Source: Pseudomonadota bacterium (GTDB lineage Bacteria > Pseudomonadota > Gammaproteobacteria > Burkholderiales > Burkholderiaceae_B). Taken from it: a stretch of 64,000 nucleotides of DNA. This document shows positions 16,769 to 25,266 of the stretch, piece by piece (the stretch's first letter is position 1; every line of letters begins with the position of its first letter). The translations under genes were made by a program, and so were the position numbers. Location of the stretch: assembly GCA_023387815.1 (NCBI GenBank), contig JAEWHK010000072.1, positions 14,766 to 78,765 of the forward strand, given 5' to 3'. The notes under the pieces were generated by a model. That model had not been told where the DNA came from. It did no database searches and saw only the letters and a list, made by a program, of their open reading frames with translations.

Positions 16769-17799
16769 GGCACCGCCACATTCGCGAAAATCCGGTGGCA
16801 AAATTCCGGGAGGATTTCGTCTCGCCGTGGCTCATAAATCGGATTCAGAAAGATCCGATGTGCGACCGTTTCATAAAAAACCTCACGCACGTCCTCTGGA
16901 ATCACGTGGTCCCGGCCTTCCAGCCAGGCTAGAATTCTGGCAGCTCGCACCAAAATACCCATGCCACGCGGGCTGGCGCCTCCTTTCACAAGCCGCGCCA
17001 TGTCGATGCCCTGCAGGTCTATGCCATTTTGTTCCGGATATCTCACGGCGTCCCAAAGGCTCACGACGTACTGCTGCAGCGTATTACTGACCTGAATCTC
17101 CTGCTGTATTCGCGCTGCTACCCCGTTCAGCTTTGTGTATTCAAGCAAACCGGAAGACAGCTCCTCGATCAGGCTATCCACATCATAATAGCGCGGGTTG
17201 AAAATCAGATCCTGCCGCAGCTGCCGATCCTGCGGCGCCTGCACTGCAATCTCCATGAAGAATCGATCTCTGGCCGCCGCCGGCAGCTCAAAGGTCTCTT
17301 CTTTTTCAATCTGATTTCTGTCAGCAAACACCAATACGTGAGGCAGCGGAATGTCTGCATTGAACGCATTGACGGCTTTCTCGGCCATCAGCCTTAACAG
17401 CAATGAATGAACCTGAGGACGAGCGCGATTGATTTCGTTGAAGAAAAAGACCGACATATCCGAGCCATGTGCGATCAATGGCCCCGGGTCAACACGGGGT
17501 CGACCTTCTTCGTTAAGATAAGTGTGATAAATAAGATCGGCTGGCATCAGGTCGATTGTGCCTTCCACCCGTCCATAGGCACCGCCAACCACGCGCGCCA
17601 CAGCACGCAGCATCAGCGTTTTTCCGACGCCTACATCGCCTTCCAGCAATACATGACCTCTTGCAAAAATCGCAATCGTGATCAAACGAATGCTGCGGGT
17701 CTGCCCGATCACCACCTTTGCGACTTCACGTTCAAAGCTGAGCGCTCGCTCGCGCCATTGAACAATGTCGATGTCCGCACCGGAAGTACCCTGAACCAT
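16765..17799 (-). CDS. mxaR: MxaR, MoxR-type AAA+ ATPase
   Basis: A 344-aa product from the ATG at 17799, which has GGGAGA upstream; another ATG lies eight codons earlier at 17823 without a good site. The AAA_3 core shows Walker A GDVGVGKT at 54-61, Walker B VFFFNEINRA, and sensor regions ending in the C-terminal lid DMARLVKGGASPRGMGIL. MoxR ATPases use ATP to remodel partner VWA proteins; this one founded the family name. It is coupled to mxaS downstream and lies about 135 bases after mxaI. Confidence 0.93.
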   Translation of the reverse strand: MVQGTSGADIDIVQWRERALSFEREVAKVVIGQTRSIRLITIAIFARGHVLLEGDVGVGKTLMLRAVARVVGGAYGRVEGTIDLMPADLIYHTYLNEEGRPRVDPGPLIAHGSDMSVFFFNEINRARPQVHSLLLRLMAEKAVNAFNADIPLPHVLVFADRNQIEKEETFELPAAARDRFFMEIAVQAPQDRQLRQDLIFNPRYYDVDSLIEELSSGLLEYTKLNGVAARIQQEIQVSNTLQQYVVSLWDAVRYPEQNGIDLQGIDMARLVKGGASPRGMGILVRAARILAWLEGRDHVIPEDVREVFYETVAHRIFLNPIYEPRRDEILPEFCHRIFANVAVP

Positions 17800-17934
17800 G
17801 AATCTTTTCTCCCAAACGTTCATTTCGTGTCACGTTAAAACGATTCAGCAATCGTGACCTCGCTTTCCTGGCGCAGGTAGTAGCCTGAATCGTCAGCGAC
17901 GATTCAGGCATACACGGCCCGCCCCACGAAGCGA

Positions 17935-18240
17935 TCAGGACGCGGGAATTTTCTTGACGTCGTACTCGAACTTGCCCGTTTTCTTGAAATTCTCAACACG
18001 CAGTTTATTGCGCTCTTCCATCTTCTGAATACTTTCCTGCTGCTTGGCCACCTCCTTGGGGTCATGCTTGGGATCATATTTGGAACCCTGGACCTTGTCA
18101 GGAAAACCCGGCTTGGGTTCCCAGCAGTTGCCTGGCGCCTTGCACTTTGTGCCGTCATAGGCATAAACACCGGCCGAGCCAAGGGCCAATACCGCCGCGC
18201 CCGCTACCACGACCATCGAACGTACTATACTCTGTCTCAT
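17935..18240 (-). CDS. mxaI: MxaI, methanol dehydrogenase small (beta) subunit
   Basis: A 101-aa precursor from the second of two adjacent ATGs (18240), with GAGGAG six bases upstream. The signal peptide ends after residue 27, giving a mature chain of about 74 residues that starts YDGTKCKAPGNCWEPKPGF and ends in a Lys-rich helix (MEERNKLRVENFKKTGKFEYD). This is the diagnostic MxaI pattern, including the Cys pair. MxaI wraps around MxaF in the alpha2beta2 enzyme and is absent from lanthanide-type XoxF enzymes, so its presence fixes the enzyme class. Confidence 0.96.
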   Translation of the reverse strand: MRQSIVRSMVVVAGAAVLALGSAGVYAYDGTKCKAPGNCWEPKPGFPDKVQGSKYDPKHDPKEVAKQQESIQKMEERNKLRVENFKKTGKFEYDVKKIPAS

Positions 18241-18349
18241 CATTTGCTCCTCTTTTATCATTCCCTGCCCGTTGATCAAAACTGAACATCAGGTGCAGGA
18301 CCCGTTTCCCGCGTCTTCAACGCAAGATTTTCCATTCGCAGCTTGCGAA

Positions 18350-18868
18350 TTATTCCTTGTACGGCTTGAATTTCTTTTTCTGCTCATCAGTCAGCCACTC
18401 AGCCTCTTCAGCCTTGCCGGTATACAAATGTCTGACCCACGCCATAGTATGCAGGATTTCGTCCTGTGTCAGAAATTCATTTTGCGGCCCCATCTGGCGC
18501 TCGGCACCACCAAAGATGACTTCAAACAATGCCTTGTCTTCTTCCAGATCATATGTCCAGTTGCCATGATTAAGAGCGGGACCAATTTTTCCTTCAGCCA
18601 GATGTCCGTGACAACCTGAGCAGGAAGTTGAAAAAATCTCCTTGCCTTTAGCCAGCGCCTCTTCGTTCTCGTTATAAGGATTGCGGCCCGTCTGCATAAA
18701 CTCCTTGACTGCCGGCGTGTCGCGCCCCTCTTCCTTTCCTGACTCCAGATCAAGGGGCTCGCCTGTCACAATATTAATGAAAGGCATTTGTTGTGCTGCG
18801 ACGGGAACCGCACAGGCCGCAGCGACAAGAAAAAGTAATGCGGGCTTGGTAAATGCATGCTTCATCAT
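18350..18868 (-). CDS. mxaG: MxaG, cytochrome cL, electron acceptor of methanol dehydrogenase
   Basis: A 172-aa exported monohaem cytochrome: signal peptide about 1-25 ending AQQ, haem motif CSGCH at residues 83-87 and a probable axial Met126 in ERQMGPQNEF. It takes electrons from PQQ in MxaFI and passes them to a small cytochrome c and oxidase. The position after mxaJ and before mxaI is canonical. Two ATGs are adjacent at the start (18868 and 18865); either could be used. Confidence 0.94.
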   Translation of the reverse strand: MMKHAFTKPALLFLVAAACAVPVAAQQMPFINIVTGEPLDLESGKEEGRDTPAVKEFMQTGRNPYNENEEALAKGKEIFSTSCSGCHGHLAEGKIGPALNHGNWTYDLEEDKALFEVIFGGAERQMGPQNEFLTQDEILHTMAWVRHLYTGKAEEAEWLTDEQKKKFKPYKE

Positions 18869-18920
18869 ACGATCTTCATCTCCTGGAATGTTGAGCTGGA
18901 ATTATTACTCCGGGCTCCTC

Positions 18921-19808
18921 TTACTTCGACTCTACTGGTAACAGAGGAATGCCTTCCTCTTTCAGAATTTGTGTAATTTGTGGCTGTGCCTTTTCAAGGG
19001 CAGCATCCACCTCTTTCATCAGCGCACTATCGTTCTTGCGTGTTGCTACTGACTGAGAATAGTTGAATTCAATTGTCTTGCCCTGACCATCTGCAACGCG
19101 ATCCTTGGGTACAAATTCCATTGTCAAAGGAACGCTGGAGGCTTTCACATAACGTCCGACCTCAGCACCGAAGCCGATTGCCGCGTCTGCATTGCCCTGT
19201 ATGACTTCGTTAACCATCCGTGCCGGATCAAGTCGAATGTATTGATTCCTTGCCGAACGGAAATTGACAAGCGAATACATATAATTCATGTTCGTTTCGA
19301 ACTTCCCGATAGCCTTAAGAATGGCTTCGGCAGGGGAACCAACCGCCATCGCGATATTGGTCAGCTTCGCCAGTTCGTCATCTTCCCAGTCCTTGATATG
19401 GATATTCCGGTCTTTGCGGGTGACAAAAACATAGCCTGTCCGGTAATAGGGTTTTGATGTCAGAACACGCTCGTCTCCTGTGTCCAGCCCCATTACAACA
19501 TCACACTGATTCTTGTCCAGAAAATCCCGCACCAGATAAATCGCAGGCTTATCTGTGAATACGAACACGGGTCTTCTTCCCATCGCCTCTGCCAGTGCAT
19601 TGGCAACCTTGTTCTCAAAGCCGGTACCATCCTTGGTTGAATATGGATTTTCGTTTGCACCGGCGCAAATTCGCAGTGTGTCCGGAGACGCAGGAATTTC
19701 GCCATCTACCTGCTGTGCATGAGCAGCGCCTGCCCACATTGTCGCAGAGAGCATGATCGGCACAGCCAGACTCAGGCAGGCCAATTCCCTACGCATCGCT
19801 TTCATCAT
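18921..19808 (-). CDS. mxaJ: MxaJ, periplasmic binding-protein-like MDH accessory protein
   Basis: A 295-aa exported protein of the family 3 solute-binding fold, with a signal peptide (residues 1-31, ending AHA) and GGAG seven bases before the ATG. The mature N-terminus reads DTLRICAGANENPYSTKDGTGFENKVANALAEAMGR, typical of MxaJ. It is thought to help MxaF folding or assembly with MxaI; it does not belong to a transporter, as no permease is nearby. It lies between mxaF and mxaG, separated from mxaF by a hairpin-bearing gap of 131 bases. Confidence 0.93.
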   Translation of the reverse strand: MMKAMRRELACLSLAVPIMLSATMWAGAAHAQQVDGEIPASPDTLRICAGANENPYSTKDGTGFENKVANALAEAMGRRPVFVFTDKPAIYLVRDFLDKNQCDVVMGLDTGDERVLTSKPYYRTGYVFVTRKDRNIHIKDWEDDELAKLTNIAMAVGSPAEAILKAIGKFETNMNYMYSLVNFRSARNQYIRLDPARMVNEVIQGNADAAIGFGAEVGRYVKASSVPLTMEFVPKDRVADGQGKTIEFNYSQSVATRKNDSALMKEVDAALEKAQPQITQILKEEGIPLLPVESK

Positions 19809-19876
19809 ATGTTGTCTCCGTTATTACGACATGATTGTCGTATTATTTCGTGTTCTGTTGCCTTTTGATTCTGCGG

Positions 19877-19902
19877 ACCCGCCATCCGGCAAGATGGCGG
19901 GT
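19877..19902 (-). terminator. Intercistronic hairpin between mxaF and mxaJ
   Basis: Nine-base arms ACCCGCCAT (19877-19885) and ATGGCGGGT (19894-19902) with an eight-base loop, 38 bases after the mxaF stop. No T run follows on the minus strand, so it is more likely an RNA-stability element or attenuator that keeps mxaF transcript above the accessory genes than a full stop. Confidence 0.65.
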
Positions 19903-19939
19903 TCCCCGTTAGCGGCGGGACCGTCAAACGTTGTGATGA

Positions 19940-21895
19940 TTACATCTTGGCAGGTTCTGCCTTTTTGGCACCATCACCGCTGGCTGGCGTTGCCTTGGCT
20001 GAATCGCTACCGGAAGACGCACCACCTTTGGAAGCACCAGCGGCGGAGGCATACTCACCCTTTCCTGGATCATCGTAAGCACCTTTACCGTCCAGAGAGA
20101 ACACCATTACCCCACCACCCATGGCGGTGTAATGCTGGATGTTCTTGAAGGCACCTACTGAACCAAGACCGGCAGTCGGATCATCAAGATCGAACACCAG
20201 ACCGACACCAGGCCAGCCACCAACACCATAATAAATGGCTACATATTGAACGCCATCATGCATGTATGTCATTGGGTGACCAATTACACCAGAAGGCAGA
20301 CGGTACTTCCATACAAGCTTGCCATCGCGGGTATCACGTGCTTTGATAAACCCATCCAGCGTACCGTAGAACACGATATTGCCGGCTGTTGCCATCGTAC
20401 CGCCCCACACTGCGAAGCGCTCCATGACTTCCCAGTCAAATTTACCAGTGATTGCATCATAGGATTTGACCTGTCCCAGACCAACAAAATTCTGGCGATC
20501 GCCTTTTGGCCCTGGGTACATGCTCAGTGTGGCGCCAACGAAGAACTGGCCGGCACGGTATGGCAGCATGAACGGTTCCCAATCCATACAAATATGGTTT
20601 ACACCCATGAAGAAACGCTGCTTATCAGGGTCATAGGAATCGTGGCCCTGGTTGTGATAGCCCATTGCTGATGGGCAGATATCGCGGCCTTTATGATCCA
20701 TACGTGTACCAAATTCAGGATCCCGCTGAGGCAAACCGGTCTCCAGGTCAACTTTCTTGACCCAGTTCACAGTGTCGTCGATCTTATCGGCCGATACCAT
20801 TTCACCGGTTTCACGATCCAGCGTGTAAATAATGCCGTTACGATCGGGGTGCGTCAGCAACTTGCGCATTTTCCCGTTTTTATCTTTCTGCTCACTGAGC
20901 ATCATGACGTTCACGCCGGCATAATCCCACTCATCGTGTGGCGTTTTCTGATAAGCAAATTTCGCCTGTCCTGTATCAACATCCCTACCCCAAATGGCCA
21001 TTGTCCATTTGTTGTCACCTGGCCGCATGGTTTCATTCCACGGCGCGGGGTTACCGGTACCGAAGTACACCATGTTGGTTTCTGGGTCATACGCATACCA
21101 ACCCCAGTTTGTACCACCACCAATTTTCCAGGCATCGCCTTCCCAGGTTTCTGTACCCAGTCCTTTCTGACCGTACTGAGGTGTCTTCTCGTTGAAGTTA
21201 TCTGCAAGAAGAATATCCTCATCAGGACCTGTGGCATAAGCACGCCACTTTTGTTCACCCGTTTTGACATCGTAGGCAGTGACATAACCACGCACACCGA
21301 GCTCAGCACCGGATGAACCAATAAGAACGGTATCCTTGACAACGTACGGAGCGATGGTAAGTGTGGAACCAACTTTATAGTCAGAGTTCTCCACCTTCCA
21401 GTACTCTTCACCCGTTTCGGCATTAAGCGCGACAACGTGGCCATCCAGCAGGGTTTTCAGGATCAGCGCTGGCGCTTTACCATCACCAGGCCAGTAACCC
21501 AGACCGCGATTGACCACGTCACAACATGCAACAGAACGTGCCGCTGCACTTTGTTTCGGCGTATGTTTCCACAGGATTTTTCCTGGTTCTTTCAAGTCAA
21601 CAGCATAAGTCGTGTTAGGGAACGGTGTATGAACGTACATGATATTGTTCACCACCAGCGGCGTTCCCTCGTGTCCGTTGAGCACACCGGTTGAAAAACT
21701 CCATGCCGGCTTCAGCTGGGCAACGTTGTCCACGTTGATCTGCTTCATCGGACTGAAGTTGGTTGCACTATAGGTTTTACCGGGCAATACCCAGTTCTCG
21801 TCGCTCTTGGAAAGCTCGATCAGTTTGTCGTTCGCATGGGCATATGGCAACGCCACCCCCATCGCGATCGTCATGGAAAGCAGTAATCGCTTCAT
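19940..21895 (-). CDS. mxaF: MxaF, methanol dehydrogenase large (alpha) subunit, calcium type
   Basis: A 651-aa precursor from the ATG at 21895 (GGAG seven bases upstream; 18 further upstream codons are open but not family-like). It is a PQQ-dependent eight-bladed propeller, exported by a signal peptide ending at residue 21 (PYAHA). It oxidises methanol to formaldehyde in the periplasm. Visible are the vicinal disulfide pair Cys124-Cys125, Glu198 in GAELGVRGY, Asn282 in GNPAPWNE and the catalytic WDYAG with Asp324. Ala326 stands where XoxF enzymes have a second Asp, so this is the calcium and not the lanthanide type. The last 36 residues (616-651) form an Ala/Gly/Ser/Lys-rich tail beyond the usual C-terminus near GKGEY. 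Confidence 0.97.
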   Translation of the reverse strand: MKRLLLSMTIAMGVALPYAHANDKLIELSKSDENWVLPGKTYSATNFSPMKQINVDNVAQLKPAWSFSTGVLNGHEGTPLVVNNIMYVHTPFPNTTYAVDLKEPGKILWKHTPKQSAAARSVACCDVVNRGLGYWPGDGKAPALILKTLLDGHVVALNAETGEEYWKVENSDYKVGSTLTIAPYVVKDTVLIGSSGAELGVRGYVTAYDVKTGEQKWRAYATGPDEDILLADNFNEKTPQYGQKGLGTETWEGDAWKIGGGTNWGWYAYDPETNMVYFGTGNPAPWNETMRPGDNKWTMAIWGRDVDTGQAKFAYQKTPHDEWDYAGVNVMMLSEQKDKNGKMRKLLTHPDRNGIIYTLDRETGEMVSADKIDDTVNWVKKVDLETGLPQRDPEFGTRMDHKGRDICPSAMGYHNQGHDSYDPDKQRFFMGVNHICMDWEPFMLPYRAGQFFVGATLSMYPGPKGDRQNFVGLGQVKSYDAITGKFDWEVMERFAVWGGTMATAGNIVFYGTLDGFIKARDTRDGKLVWKYRLPSGVIGHPMTYMHDGVQYVAIYYGVGGWPGVGLVFDLDDPTAGLGSVGAFKNIQHYTAMGGGVMVFSLDGKGAYDDPGKGEYASAAGASKGGASSGSDSAKATPASGDGAKKAEPAKM

Positions 21896-22222
21896 ATATT
21901 GTCTCCATCCATTATTGCTTCGAAGTATAGTTTCGTTATCACAATACAAATTACATTTGCGATAACACCCCTGCCAGTTTTGCGTTCAGACCTCTCGCAT
22001 TCGATTCAAAGCAATATCCATACCAACAACGAAAAACTAGTGATAAACCCTTAGACGAAGCAGCGTGTCTGCCTTGACTCGCCCATGAAGACAATAAGAG
22101 GGAGAAGAAATGGAGTGAAAAATTGGTGCCCGCAAGCGCTGTGTCACTGACGAATTCGAGACAGCTTGCCCAAAAAATTCCAGGCGTGTGACGCTTGCGT
22201 GACACAGTGTCCCATCGTGACT
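21896..22222 (-). promoter_or_regulatory. mxa operon upstream region with candidate operator
   Basis: This 327-base gap between cbbR and mxaF should hold the mxa promoter. On the minus strand a TATACT -10-like box is at 21929-21924. Just upstream is an inverted repeat, GTTATCACAA (21935-21944) and TTGCGATAAC (21957-21966), nine of ten bases matching, spacer 12, which would overlap the -35 position. No good -35 is seen, so an activator is likely. A second composite repeat lies at 22131-22207. Confidence 0.5.
22131..22207. repeat. Composite inverted repeat between cbbR and mxaF
   Basis: CGCAAGCG followed by CTGTGTCAC (22131-22147) recurs 60 bases on as CGCTTGCG followed by TGACACAG (22192-22207). 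Each block is the reverse complement of its counterpart but block order is kept, so the two copies do not form one simple hairpin. This looks more like paired protein sites than a terminator. Confidence 0.55.
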
Positions 22223-23134
22223 TCAGGCCCACACATTAATCAAAGCGGGTCCATCTGTCATCAGAAATTCCTTCAGACCAATGGCCGCTGGCGCAAGCTT
22301 TTTTGTTCGCAGATGGGCAATTCGCCATTGCTTGACGATGGGCATGCCCTGTATATCAAGCAGCGCCAGATGACCTGCGGCCAGTTCATGCCGAACCGTG
22401 CGCAAGGACAGGAAAGTGATGCCCATGCCGGCCATCACCGCCTGCTTGATCGATTCATTGCTGGGCATTTCCATCACAATATTCGGCGCGATGCCATGCT
22501 CATTGAAAATGGCTTCCATGGTTGCGCGTGTGCCCGACCCGTTTTCCCGGGCAACAAAATCAACATCATTGAAAATGGATAAGGGGGCCTGACGTCGTCG
22601 CGACAATGGATGTTCCGGTGCACTCACAAAGCCCATCGGGTTGGTGGCGAACGGTTCGGATACGCAATCGAATCGGTCCGGTACCCTGCCGGTAACAGCC
22701 AGATCCAGTTCATTGCGCTCAAGCATATTGAAAATCTGATCGCGATTCTGTATTTGAAGCGACATTTCAATTGCAGGAAAGCGCCGTCGGAAGTGCACCA
22801 GAAGCATGGGCACGAAATACTTTGCTGTCCCTACCATGCCCAGACTGATGCGTCCGCGCTGCAATCCTCGCAGGCCTTCTACTGCGTCGTCAAGCTGACT
22901 CAGTTGTGATGTCGCTGCAATGGCATATTGCTCCACTTCTCTGCCAGCCTCGGTCAGACGAATCTGTCTGCCATTGGCTTCAACCAATGCGATACCGAGT
23001 GCTTCTTCCAGTTGCCGCAATTGTGTGGATACCGCCGGCTGCGTCACGTGCAGCTTTTCCGCCGCGCGTGAAACAGATTCGGCGCGCGCAACTTCCAGAA
23101 AGGTATCAAGCTGTCTCAGCGTATAACGTCGCAT
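22223..23134 (-). CDS. cbbR: CbbR, LysR-type regulator of the Calvin-cycle operon
   Basis: A 303-aa LysR protein from the ATG at 23134, which begins MRRYTLRQLDTFLEVA as CbbR proteins do; 21 more upstream codons are open but would run into the cbbL promoter. The winged helix-turn-helix is at about residues 18-46 (SVSRAAEKLHVTQPAVSTQL). An effector domain follows, with GRISLGMVGTAKYFVP. CbbR activates cbb operons in response to metabolites such as RuBP or NADPH. It is transcribed away from cbbL, the classical arrangement, and toward mxaF, so it is also the gene immediately upstream of the methanol operon. Confidence 0.94.
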   Translation of the reverse strand: MRRYTLRQLDTFLEVARAESVSRAAEKLHVTQPAVSTQLRQLEEALGIALVEANGRQIRLTEAGREVEQYAIAATSQLSQLDDAVEGLRGLQRGRISLGMVGTAKYFVPMLLVHFRRRFPAIEMSLQIQNRDQIFNMLERNELDLAVTGRVPDRFDCVSEPFATNPMGFVSAPEHPLSRRRQAPLSIFNDVDFVARENGSGTRATMEAIFNEHGIAPNIVMEMPSNESIKQAVMAGMGITFLSLRTVRHELAAGHLALLDIQGMPIVKQWRIAHLRTKKLAPAAIGLKEFLMTDGPALINVWA

Positions 23135-23142
23135 AAGGATTG

Positions 23143-23158
23143 ATAAGCCTGCGCTTAT
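23143..23158. promoter_or_regulatory. Candidate CbbR operator in the cbbR-cbbL gap
   Basis: ATAAGC and GCTTAT form a perfect inverted repeat with a four-base spacer, the short dyad expected of a LysR recognition site, nine bases upstream of the cbbR start and about 120 bases before cbbL. It would suit autorepression of cbbR and activation of cbbL. A weak TATAGT -10-like box for cbbL lies about 50 bases further toward cbbL. Confidence 0.6.
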
Positions 23159-23275
23159 GTTTTTTTCGATATTTATTATTAGACCTGAAGCAATCACATT
23201 TGTATAGTTTCTTCATACCGGCCTGATTTAGCTTTCCTGCCGGCTTCACTACACAAAGCATTCAGGAGATTAACA

Positions 23276-24739
23276 ATGAACGATGTCAGCACAGTCCAGA
23301 TCAGAGATTCAAAAAAACGTTATGCAGCCGGCGTACTGAAATATGCACAGATGGGATATTGGGATGGCGACTATGAACCATCGGATACCGATATTCTTGC
23401 GGTCTTCCGTATCACACCCCAGGAAGGTGTTGATCCTATTGAAGCTGCTGCCGCTGTCGCGGGTGAATCTTCCACAGCAACATGGACCGTCGTATGGACC
23501 GATAGACTGACTGCGAGCGACAAGTATCGCGCCAAGGCCTATCGTGTTGAACCTGTACCCAACAGCGCAGATCAGTTCTTTTGCTATATTGCCTATGACA
23601 TATCGCTGTTCGAAGAGGGTTCTATCACAAACGTGACTGCCTCCATCATCGGCAATGTGTTCGGGTTTAAACCACTAAAGGCAGCAAGGCTCGAAGATAT
23701 GCGTTTTCCTGTGGCCTATGTGAAAACCTTTTCCGGCCCGCCTACCGGCATCATTGTTGAGCGTGAGCGTCTGGACAAATTCGGTCGTCCCTTACTGGGT
23801 GCCACCACCAAACCCAAGCTCGGTCTTTCAGGACGCAATTACGGTCGTGTTGTCTACGAGGGCCTCAAGGGCGGTCTGGATTTCATGAAGGATGACGAAA
23901 ACATCAATTCACAACCCTTCATGCACTGGCGTGATCGCTTTCTGTTTGTGATGGATGCCGTCAATAAAGCCTCTGCCGCAACCGGCGAAGTCAAGGGAAG
24001 TTATCTGAACGTCACCGCAGGCACGATGGAAGAAATGTACCGACGTGCCGAGTTTGCCAAAGAACTGGGATCCGTGATTATCATGATCGATCTGGTTGTG
24101 GGTTGGACAGCGATTCAGTCGATGTCCAACTGGTGCCGGCAGAATGACATGATTCTGCATTTGCATCGCGCCGGACATGGAACATATACACGCCAGAAAA
24201 ATCACGGCATCTCATTCCGCGTGATTGCCAAATGGGCCCGCCTTGCAGGCGTGGATCACATCCATGCAGGAACAGCCGTTGGCAAACTTGAGGGCGACCC
24301 CATGACCGTCCAGGGTTTCTATAACGTTTGTCGTCAGGCCAAAACAACTGTTGATTTGCCACGCGGTATTTTCTTTGACCAGGACTGGATTGCATTGCGC
24401 AAAGTCATGCCGGTTGCCTCGGGCGGGATTCATGCGGGACAGATGCATCAGTTGCTCGATCTGTTCGGCGATGACGTTGTGCTGCAGTTTGGCGGTGGAA
24501 CTATCGGGCATCCCGATGGTATTCAGGCAGGCGCCACGGCCAATCGGGTCGCACTGGAATCCATGGTTCTGGCACGCAACGAAGGTCGCAATATTGCCGA
24601 AGAAGGCCCGCAGATTCTCAAAGAGGCTGCCCAGCATTGCAGCCCGCTGCGTGCCGCACTGGATACGTGGGGCGATGTCACCTTCAACTATGCCTCAACC
24701 GATACTTCCGACTTCACACCGATGCCATCGGTTGCGTAA
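23276..24739 (+). CDS. cbbL: CbbL, RuBisCO large subunit, form IC (red type)
   Basis: Fixes CO2 onto ribulose 1,5-bisphosphate. The 487-aa length and N-terminus (VQIRDSKKRYAAGVLKYAQMGYWDGDYEP) are of the red-type form IC found in chemoautotrophic beta- and alphaproteobacteria. Active-site elements are TTKPKLGLS with Lys179, the carbamylated Lys205 in MKDDEN, His297 in HLHRAGH and the SGGIHAGQMH loop. AGGAG lies a few bases before the ATG. It is the first gene of an eight-gene operon, followed 24 bases later by cbbS, and is presumably controlled by CbbR. Confidence 0.98.
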   Translation: MNDVSTVQIRDSKKRYAAGVLKYAQMGYWDGDYEPSDTDILAVFRITPQEGVDPIEAAAAVAGESSTATWTVVWTDRLTASDKYRAKAYRVEPVPNSADQFFCYIAYDISLFEEGSITNVTASIIGNVFGFKPLKAARLEDMRFPVAYVKTFSGPPTGIIVERERLDKFGRPLLGATTKPKLGLSGRNYGRVVYEGLKGGLDFMKDDENINSQPFMHWRDRFLFVMDAVNKASAATGEVKGSYLNVTAGTMEEMYRRAEFAKELGSVIIMIDLVVGWTAIQSMSNWCRQNDMILHLHRAGHGTYTRQKNHGISFRVIAKWARLAGVDHIHAGTAVGKLEGDPMTVQGFYNVCRQAKTTVDLPRGIFFDQDWIALRKVMPVASGGIHAGQMHQLLDLFGDDVVLQFGGGTIGHPDGIQAGATANRVALESMVLARNEGRNIAEEGPQILKEAAQHCSPLRAALDTWGDVTFNYASTDTSDFTPMPSVA

Positions 24740-24763
24740 CCCATTTTCCTTCAGGAGCATATT

Positions 24764-25183
24764 ATGCGAATCACCCAGGGTACCTTCTCTTTTCTTCCAG
24801 ATCTGACCAATGAGCAGATTACCAGCCAGCTCCAGTACTGCCTGGACAACGGCTGGGCGGTCGGCATCGAATATACCGATGATCCGCACCCGCGCAATAC
24901 GTATTGGGAGATGTTTGGCAATCCGATGTTCGATCTGCGCGATGCAGCAGGCATTCTGCAACAGATTGAACAGGCGCGCAGCACTTTTCCCACTCATTAC
25001 ATCCGTGTTATTGCATTTGACAATACACATACCGTCGAATCGGTCGTGCTGTCTTTCATTGTGAACCGTCCTGAAAATGAACCCGGATTCAGGCTGGTGC
25101 GTCAGGAAGTCGACGGACGCAGCATGCGGTATTCAACTGAGAGCTATGCCGTGGCAGCGGCGCCGGAAGGCAGCCGTTACTGA
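24764..25183 (+). CDS. cbbS: CbbS, RuBisCO small subunit, red type
   Basis: A 139-aa small subunit of the L8S8 enzyme. It starts MRITQGTFSFLPDLTNEQI and has GWAVGIEYTDDPHPRNTYWEMFGNP, then a C-terminal extension (PGFRLVRQEVDGRSMRYSTESYAV) that in red-type enzymes folds into a beta-hairpin lining the central channel. This extension separates it from green-type small subunits and agrees with the cbbL type and the presence of cbbX. An AGGAG site precedes the ATG. Confidence 0.97.
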   Translation: MRITQGTFSFLPDLTNEQITSQLQYCLDNGWAVGIEYTDDPHPRNTYWEMFGNPMFDLRDAAGILQQIEQARSTFPTHYIRVIAFDNTHTVESVVLSFIVNRPENEPGFRLVRQEVDGRSMRYSTESYAVAAAPEGSRY

Positions 25184-25266
25184 ATGACAGTCGGACGGGC
25201 GGGCACAAACAGAATACGCCCGTCCTCATTGTCGCAGCATGTAGTGCCATGTAAAAGGAGAGCGCA

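Noticed and set aside
18921..19808. MxaJ as part of an amino-acid ABC transporter
   Set aside because: It has the binding-protein fold but no permease or ATPase is near, and its place in the mxa order identifies it.
19940..21895. Methanol dehydrogenase as a lanthanide-dependent XoxF
   Set aside because: The position two residues after the catalytic Asp is Ala, and mxaI and the calcium-insertion genes mxaACKL are present.
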